DNA of 64,000 nucleotides from the NCBI RefSeq assembly GCF_037138995.1, contig NZ_JBAXHI010000010.1, positions 1 to 64,000 of the forward strand, given 5' to 3'. The stretch is from Chlorohelix sp037138995. GTDB taxonomy: Bacteria > Chloroflexota > Chloroflexia > Chloroheliales > Chloroheliaceae. Of the stretch, positions 58,985 through 64,000 are shown one piece after another (positions within the stretch are counted from its first letter, which is position 1; the number at the start of each line of letters is the position of its first letter). The position numbers and the translations under genes are program-made. The notes under the pieces were generated by a model that had not been told where the DNA came from, did no database searches, and saw only the letters and a program-made list of their open reading frames with translations.

Positions 58985-61900
58985 TCACTGTGCAGGTTTG
59001 CCGCAAACTCTAACGTTAATTCCGGTGAAATCCCCCTGCCATAGCTCGTTTCCGGCGCACTGTAGCAACAATCTTTTCCATAGCACCGCCTGATTGAATA
59101 CATCAAGGTCGGAGGAAAGGAATTTAAATACGGCGCTAGAGGCTACTACCACCAGTTTTTTTCGGGGGCGAGATAATGCTACGTTTAGTCGATTGGGATT
59201 GAGCAGAAAATCGGCTTCGGCGCGGACATAATCCGGGTCGGAAGCGGTGGCAGAAACGATAATGACTTCGCGCTCTCCACCCTGAAAACGCTCTACCGTA
59301 TCAATGGCATTACAGGCTGCCAAATCTGGGAAATGGTCGCGCAACAATGATTTCTGGGCGCGGTGCGGCACTACTACCCCGATTCCGTCAGAGCCGTCCA
59401 GTTCAAGGTAGTTCAGGCAGTAATCCACTATTGGGGTAATAAGCTCAACCTCAAGCGGGTTTGCTTGCTGTGAAGCTTTCTCTTCATGCACTATCACTAT
59501 AACCGGATAAGCCGGATTCATAACCGCTCTAAGATAAGGTTCTAGCTTTACGTCATCCGCAAAATCCGGCAGCAACTGTTCACGCCGTGAGTGGAACTGG
59601 ATGCCGTCTTGCCGATAGATATGCTCATGCAAAAATTCGGCATGGACGCGATGCAACCGGAAACTTTCCTCCAACGCCACACGCGGGAATTTCTGGTCTA
59701 TTAGGTATTGGAACACCGAGCGGTAGGGCTGGCTCGCAATTGCGCTCATGCGCTCCTCATCTTCCCAGCTATGCAGCAGAATAGGCGACATTTGGCGATG
59801 GTCGCCCACTACAATAGCTTGCCCTTCCGGATGCAGCCATGCCGTTGCCAGCAAGGCTTGGGGTAGGTTCATCTGGCTGGCTTCGTCCAGTATAACCAAG
59901 TCAAAAGGTTTGTCCGTCCACATCGCCGCGCCGTTTTTACCGCCTGTTTTTTGCTTGAGCAGTTTGTAAAGACCGCCCGGTGTGCCGCCTACCACCAATG
60001 CGGGTGCATTGAAAATCCCGAATAGCTCTTTGCGGTTCTCCCACGGGTCAAGCACTTGCACCCCCGCTACCGCAATACTTTCATCAGGGTCGCCCGTTTT
60101 GTAAAGCTTCAGGTTTTCAGTCCATGCCCAACCGTATTTACGGCGCAGCTTTTCGAGCTTGTCCGCGATGCTTTCCAGCACAATCTTAACGGCGTTATGC
60201 GTTTGGCAGGAAACGGCTATTCGCATAGTACCGCCCGTTGCCAATGCGGCATAGATTCGCGCCAATGCCGCCCAACCTAGCGTATGGCTCTTGCCCGTTC
60301 CGGGCGGACCTTGCACCAGAAAGAGCTTGTCTTGCAGGTGTCCTGCGATAACTTCGCGTTGGTTGGCGGTAGGGGCGTGCTTGCCTTCTAATTCAGCTAC
60401 ATATCCCGCAAATTCTTGCGCTTTCTCTTGCATAATAGTTGCGCGTAAATTGCGTTCGGCGGTACAAGTCTGCGCTATCAGGTGATAAAAGGGGTTTTGC
60501 TCGGCATTGCGACAGGCTTCAAGTAATTTATCGCCGTTCAAATCATCCACCATTTCGTCAACCGTGTAATATTCGCCCGGTTCTGGCAAAAGTTTGGTGG
60601 CGTGAGGGTAGCGAAACGGCGGGTCTTGCTTGCCATTTTTAGGAAATGACATATCCAGCAATTTCAAAAACAAGGTATCGCCCTCTAAGCTGTTGACTAT
60701 ACACAATCTGCCTCGCACCAACTCCCACGGTTGCGCGTCTTTCTCCAGCGTATTCAATGCCACAAAACCGCCCTGTTTTATTTTGTTGAATTGCATTAGC
60801 AAAACAGGGTCGAGCGGTAAGCCGCTAAAGTCCACCTTGAACTGCGCGATAACCGAAGGTTTGCCATGATACTCTTCATCATAAATGTTCACGCAACGAG
60901 CGAGAAGGGCGCGTCCTTGCTGCGCTCTTTTCAAAATCGGCTGGCTGAATAACTCCAAAGATTCTTGCAATCCGGCGTAATGCTCGATAAACAAAAATTC
61001 TTCCAGCACTTTGCGGAAAGGTGGAGGCACTGCGATATATGCGCCAAGTTGCGGCAAATCAAGCGGTTCCTTTTTTATGTAAGCGTTTTTGAATTTGAAA
61101 TTGTTTTCGATATAAGCCAACGCTTCCAGCCGCTTTGCCTGAAAAGCGCGTATAACTTGTGTGTTGGCGTGCGAAAAGCGCGAAATACGCCCACGTTGCT
61201 GCGAAGTTTTGAAATTCTCGGCTTTTAGCACGCCCCAAGCACTATAAGCGTATTCCAGCGGGATAGAAGAATAAAAACGCGCTGAAGATTCAATAGTGCG
61301 CTTGTTTTCACGCCGCCACAGGTAGTCGAACATCCCTTGCTCGAAAAGGCGATAGTATTGCGCTTTTTCACCATCATCCCACTTAAAGCCAAGTTGTGAA
61401 GCCACCGCTTGCAGGGTATGCCCAGTTGAGGGTAAATTCTGCCGCTCTTTAACCTCATCATATACAAAGGAAACCGCCGATTGCTTTAGCGCGGGAGAAT
61501 CGGTTAGCAGGTTATAAAGGGTAGGTATCGAAGCGAACACCTCCAGATGGCGGCGCAAGGCTTCCAGCAGTGCTTTCTGGTCGTGGCGATTGTACAGGTA
61601 CAGATGTATCGGCGCGTTGGTAGCGTCATCAGCCAACGAAACCGCCGCTTTGAAGATACCGCCAATCCAGTTTATCAGCAATTCCCGCTCGCTTTGTTCG
61701 TTCGGTACGCCCGGAGTCATCTGCACAATCGTTTCTTGCCCCTTTGGTCCCTTCACCAATGCCCCTGCCAGATAAATCCGGTCTTCCAGATAATCGGTTT
61801 GCGCGTCCAGAAAGACTTTTATCAAATCGGGGAACTGCTTTTCATCGGGCAGGATGCTACGCCCTGAGTCGAGAAAATAGGAGAGGGAACGTGGCGCATG

Positions 61901-62965
61901 TTCTGGGTCGAGACGGCGTAACACCCGCGCCGAACGCTGTACCATCCGGTCGAGTTTTGCGCCAATCATCCATGAATCGGACAGCTTTTTGACCAACGCT
62001 TCTTTACCCGGCGTGGTAGCAAGTTTACGTTCGGGCGGAGGGGCATTTTCATCACGTTTCAGGTCGGGGATTTGCTTGAGCGCAGCAAGGTCATTAACGG
62101 TGCGGATTCCGTTCTCTACCAGCACTCGCTTTTCAGAGCTTTCCAGAAAAGGTACCAATGCCACATCTTTACGCTCATCACTATCCACAAAGCAGATGGG
62201 GTTAAACAAGCAACCATCGCATTTTTGGTCAAGATAATAATGCAGTTGGTCGAGCGAATTCTGGTCAACTCGCGCCAATGCCGACTCTTCGCCTGCGGTA
62301 AGTTGGTCAATTGCGGCGAAATAAGGCGTTAAATCAAAGCACTGGGCGGTTTCGGGGTCGTTCAACGCGCCGTCCGGGTTGCGCCGCACCACTGTTCCGG
62401 CATACTCAACCACCGACAATCCTGCTTGTTCTGCCATCTGCTTGAGCAGCATTACATAAACTGCTACCTGCAAGCGATGGTTTACCTTATCCTTGCGGGT
62501 GGATTTCACATCGCCCACCAGCAAATCTATCGCGCTATTCGCACCACGTTTCACCCGAATGAGGTCGGCATTGCCTTCAAAGAGCCAGCCGTTCAAGGTT
62601 TCGGACAGGTGCGCTTGATAAAGATAGGTAATCCCTGCTGGGGCATTTTGGATAGCATCTAGCGTGGCGCGGCAATCCTGATTCGTCAAGTCCAAAACTC
62701 TGTAGCCATACACGCTTAGGCTGTTGACCACCTGTGATTCAATCCGGTCGCCCAATTCAGACATTAGAGGGCTGATAGGCTGCAACGCCAACCTCAAACC
62801 GCTTTGGGAGAGGCGTTTGGCAAGGGCTTCGGTTTCGCCTTTGTACAGGTAAAAGCGCAGATAGCGATCGCAGCTATCCATGCTCAGGTATTGTGCCAGT
62901 CCGGTGGGGGCAAGGGTCAGGCGGCGACCCTTGGAATCTAAGTCGGATTTGCGCTCTGGAGCCAA
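58985..62965 (-). CDS. RecB-like nuclease / superfamily 1 helicase fusion
   Basis: A 1326-residue DNA-processing enzyme. The N-terminal third is a PD-(D/E)XK nuclease of the TM0106/Cas4-like kind: LLVGDVKSTRKDK (about 150-162) with HRLQVAVYVMLL, and a Cys cluster KCDGCLFNPICF (about 248-259) that, with an upstream Cys, may hold Fe-S. After a long middle region comes a UPF1/DNA2-like SF1 helicase: Walker A LVQGPPGTGKSHT (about 890), DEASQMNLPQ (about 1030), VVGDHRQMSPIL, EESFRLHR, VERFQGGEREVIIVSAT and NVALSRPRKKLVVVAS. The start is TTG 62965 with GAGGT upstream. A terminator separates it from the small upstream gene. Role in repair or defence undetermined. Confidence 0.9.
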   Translation of the reverse strand: MAPERKSDLDSKGRRLTLAPTGLAQYLSMDSCDRYLRFYLYKGETEALAKRLSQSGLRLALQPISPLMSELGDRIESQVVNSLSVYGYRVLDLTNQDCRATLDAIQNAPAGITYLYQAHLSETLNGWLFEGNADLIRVKRGANSAIDLLVGDVKSTRKDKVNHRLQVAVYVMLLKQMAEQAGLSVVEYAGTVVRRNPDGALNDPETAQCFDLTPYFAAIDQLTAGEESALARVDQNSLDQLHYYLDQKCDGCLFNPICFVDSDERKDVALVPFLESSEKRVLVENGIRTVNDLAALKQIPDLKRDENAPPPERKLATTPGKEALVKKLSDSWMIGAKLDRMVQRSARVLRRLDPEHAPRSLSYFLDSGRSILPDEKQFPDLIKVFLDAQTDYLEDRIYLAGALVKGPKGQETIVQMTPGVPNEQSERELLINWIGGIFKAAVSLADDATNAPIHLYLYNRHDQKALLEALRRHLEVFASIPTLYNLLTDSPALKQSAVSFVYDEVKERQNLPSTGHTLQAVASQLGFKWDDGEKAQYYRLFEQGMFDYLWRRENKRTIESSARFYSSIPLEYAYSAWGVLKAENFKTSQQRGRISRFSHANTQVIRAFQAKRLEALAYIENNFKFKNAYIKKEPLDLPQLGAYIAVPPPFRKVLEEFLFIEHYAGLQESLELFSQPILKRAQQGRALLARCVNIYDEEYHGKPSVIAQFKVDFSGLPLDPVLLMQFNKIKQGGFVALNTLEKDAQPWELVRGRLCIVNSLEGDTLFLKLLDMSFPKNGKQDPPFRYPHATKLLPEPGEYYTVDEMVDDLNGDKLLEACRNAEQNPFYHLIAQTCTAERNLRATIMQEKAQEFAGYVAELEGKHAPTANQREVIAGHLQDKLFLVQGPPGTGKSHTLGWAALARIYAALATGGTMRIAVSCQTHNAVKIVLESIADKLEKLRRKYGWAWTENLKLYKTGDPDESIAVAGVQVLDPWENRKELFGIFNAPALVVGGTPGGLYKLLKQKTGGKNGAAMWTDKPFDLVILDEASQMNLPQALLATAWLHPEGQAIVVGDHRQMSPILLHSWEDEERMSAIASQPYRSVFQYLIDQKFPRVALEESFRLHRVHAEFLHEHIYRQDGIQFHSRREQLLPDFADDVKLEPYLRAVMNPAYPVIVIVHEEKASQQANPLEVELITPIVDYCLNYLELDGSDGIGVVVPHRAQKSLLRDHFPDLAACNAIDTVERFQGGEREVIIVSATASDPDYVRAEADFLLNPNRLNVALSRPRKKLVVVASSAVFKFLSSDLDVFNQAVLWKRLLLQCAGNELWQGDFTGINVRVCGKPAQ

Positions 62966-63002
62966 AATTGCATACCTCGTTAGTGTTTGCGAAGCGTGTG
63001 TT

Positions 63003-63031
63003 AAAAAATGCCCGGTGGTAAACCGAGCATT
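63003..63031 (-). terminator. intrinsic terminator upstream of the nuclease-helicase
   Basis: On the minus strand ATGCTCGG pairs with CCGGGCAT (one wobble) and runs into six T (63008-63003). It ends transcription from the small gene 63058-63282, so the helicase should have its own start in the remaining 35 bp or depend on readthrough. Confidence 0.75.
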
Positions 63032-63057
63032 ACTGATGCTATTTTAGCAGAAAATTT

Positions 63058-63282
63058 TTACTCTTGAGACGGATTGCTTTCTTCTTCACTCTGAAGAATG
63101 ATTCTAGAGAATCTATAGCTGTTACCCTTGTACTCAAGCGTATTGCCATAATCAATGGCTGTAATAGTTTCGGTATTATTATAGTCAATAACGCCACTTA
63201 AAGACTGGTCTGTCGTAGAAAACCTAAACGGACCTGTAAATTTAAATGGCTGGTTATTATTAAATGATAGTTTTACATACAT
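63058..63282 (-). CDS. small beta-rich hypothetical protein (74 aa)
   Basis: Unrecognised. Alternating polar/hydrophobic pattern (MYVKLSFNNNQPFKF, YNNTETITAIDYGNTLEYKG) suggests an all-beta fold with an acidic tail. ATG 63282 is preceded by GGAGGTGA at 9 bp, a near-perfect ribosome binding site. A TTG two codons earlier is too close to it. It lies between the probable SDH protease and the nuclease-helicase, all on the minus strand. Confidence 0.65.
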   Translation of the reverse strand: MYVKLSFNNNQPFKFTGPFRFSTTDQSLSGVIDYNNTETITAIDYGNTLEYKGNSYRFSRIILQSEEESNPSQE

Positions 63283-63325
63283 TGGCAATCACCTCCACAA
63301 AATACCTTCCTACTATTTATATACC

Positions 63326-64000
63326 CTAATTCTTGAAATATGTCCAGCCCTGCGAAAGCTGTACCAGATTAATCCTAATATTAAGATCGGGCAGGCGCGT
63401 TGCCAAGATTTTGCCCTTGACCCGGTTTTCGCTGCGACAGCGCGTACTTTCCATTGTAGAAAGCAAAAGCTCGTAATCAACTGGCATCACATCCTGAACA
63501 GTGATTGTTTGTAAGATGTGTTGTAACGCGGCAGAAGCAAGGCTTGGCGGTAGGTTTAGCGGCACAAACACCTGTGGAGTAGGCGCTAGTAAGATTTCAG
63601 CGGAACGGCTATTCAAAACGATTTCCAGCGGGTTAAAGGCTGTATCGCATAACATTTCTTCTTGAAAATTTTCCCAAATTCCCCACATCAAATGGTCAAT
63701 TTCATCGGACGGTTTCTTAACCGGAAGCCCTACTTTTTCAGCATCGGTGCGTCCGAGCGGGTAGCCGTGATGATGATACGACAGGCTGAGCGTTTCGGTA
63801 ATCGCTTTGGCTTTGCTGTTATCTTTCATGTGCAAGCTGAGCAACTTTTCGCCCAACGCCAGCGATAGTTGGGTGCTACGTTTGGCAATGCCGATGGGTA
63901 TTGGACCCGTTTCGGCGCAGAGCATCTCAAACGCTCTGGTCATCTGTTCTTGGTCACTTATCCCCACATCTTGCCGCACAAAATTGAAATAATTCCGCAA
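63326..64000 (-). CDS. probable SDH-type ClpP-fold protease, C-terminal part (5' end outside window)
   Basis: The frame is open to the window edge, leaving about 224 residues. The stretch GPIPIGIAKRSTQLSLALGEKLLSLHM, split here as GPIPIGIAKRSTQLSL, followed by YHHHGYPLGRTDAEKVGLPV, reads like the C-terminal half of SDH-family serine proteinases of the ClpP/crotonase fold. The catalytic Ser and Asp, which lie earlier in that family, are outside the window, so activity cannot be judged. The last 110 residues are not recognised. The assignment rests on remembered motifs and needs the missing N-terminus. Confidence 0.5.
   Translation of the reverse strand: MRNYFNFVRQDVGISDQEQMTRAFEMLCAETGPIPIGIAKRSTQLSLALGEKLLSLHMKDNSKAKAITETLSLSYHHHGYPLGRTDAEKVGLPVKKPSDEIDHLMWGIWENFQEEMLCDTAFNPLEIVLNSRSAEILLAPTPQVFVPLNLPPSLASAALQHILQTITVQDVMPVDYELLLSTMESTRCRSENRVKGKILATRLPDLNIRINLVQLSQGWTYFKN

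Noticed and set aside
1..64000. CRISPR arrays, insertion sequences, prophage or rRNA genes
   Set aside because: Looked for regularly spaced repeats, transposase motifs with terminal inverted repeats, and structural phage genes; none seen.

Overview
The window reads as a chromosomal segment of a free-living, moderately AT-rich bacterium, most likely a member of the Chloroflexota. That assignment is inferred from gene style only: LGFP-like repeats fused to a NodB deacetylase, Thr/Ala-rich linkers on secreted proteins, many multi-TM glycosyltransferases, a FadN-type beta-oxidation enzyme, RNase J, a short PPi-type phosphofructokinase, and frequent TTG and GTG starts with clear Shine-Dalgarno sites. 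There is no phage, transposase, CRISPR array or rRNA. The only tRNA is tRNA-Phe(GAA).

Layout. 1-11.6 kb is central metabolism: the 3' end of panE, acetyl-CoA synthetase, a minus-strand pair (SHMT-like enzyme plus SAM hydrolase), a secreted deacetylase, and a thiolase/FadN-type fatty-acid operon. 11.9-17.2 kb holds two unrelated subtilases flanking tRNA-Phe. 17.2-23.4 kb is a minus-strand operon of a glycoside hydrolase, a chemoreceptor-like protein and a B12-type radical SAM protein. 23.7-29 kb is a plus-strand surface-carbohydrate block (a membrane protein with an E2/RWD-like N-terminal domain, GT4, GT2, a radical SAM enzyme). 29-37 kb has RNase J, family 4 uracil-DNA glycosylase and the divergently transcribed stringent-response gene rel. 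37-46.4 kb holds a pair of acyl-CoA dehydrogenases, apt, a tandem nitrilase, a nucleotidyltransferase-like protein overlapping a PPi-type phosphofructokinase, YjbQ and an M29 peptidase. 46.4-58.9 kb is again envelope biogenesis: GT4 enzymes, GT-C membrane proteins (one frameshifted) and a complete ABC-2 exporter with a long leader. The end carries a 1326-residue nuclease-helicase fusion, a small protein and the C-terminal part of a probable SDH-type protease.

How it fits together. The thiolase/FadN enzyme, the acyl-CoA dehydrogenase pair and acetyl-CoA synthetase would serve fatty-acid or acetate oxidation. The glycosyltransferases, ABC-2 exporter, GH and deacetylase would build and remodel cell-surface polysaccharide. 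Rel, RNase J and Apt link to nucleotide and RNA turnover.

The most notable observations are: a cluster of DnaA-box-like sequences far from any replication gene (7654-7727); an E2/RWD-like membrane protein (23749); a Rel protein with an intact HD hydrolase motif but the EXDD synthetase motif; acyl-CoA dehydrogenase and nitrilase pairs in which one partner has lost catalytic residues; an SHMT-like/SAM-hydrolase operon; and a roughly 420-nt ABC-transporter leader with a 12-codon ORF and an operator-like inverted repeat at its promoter.
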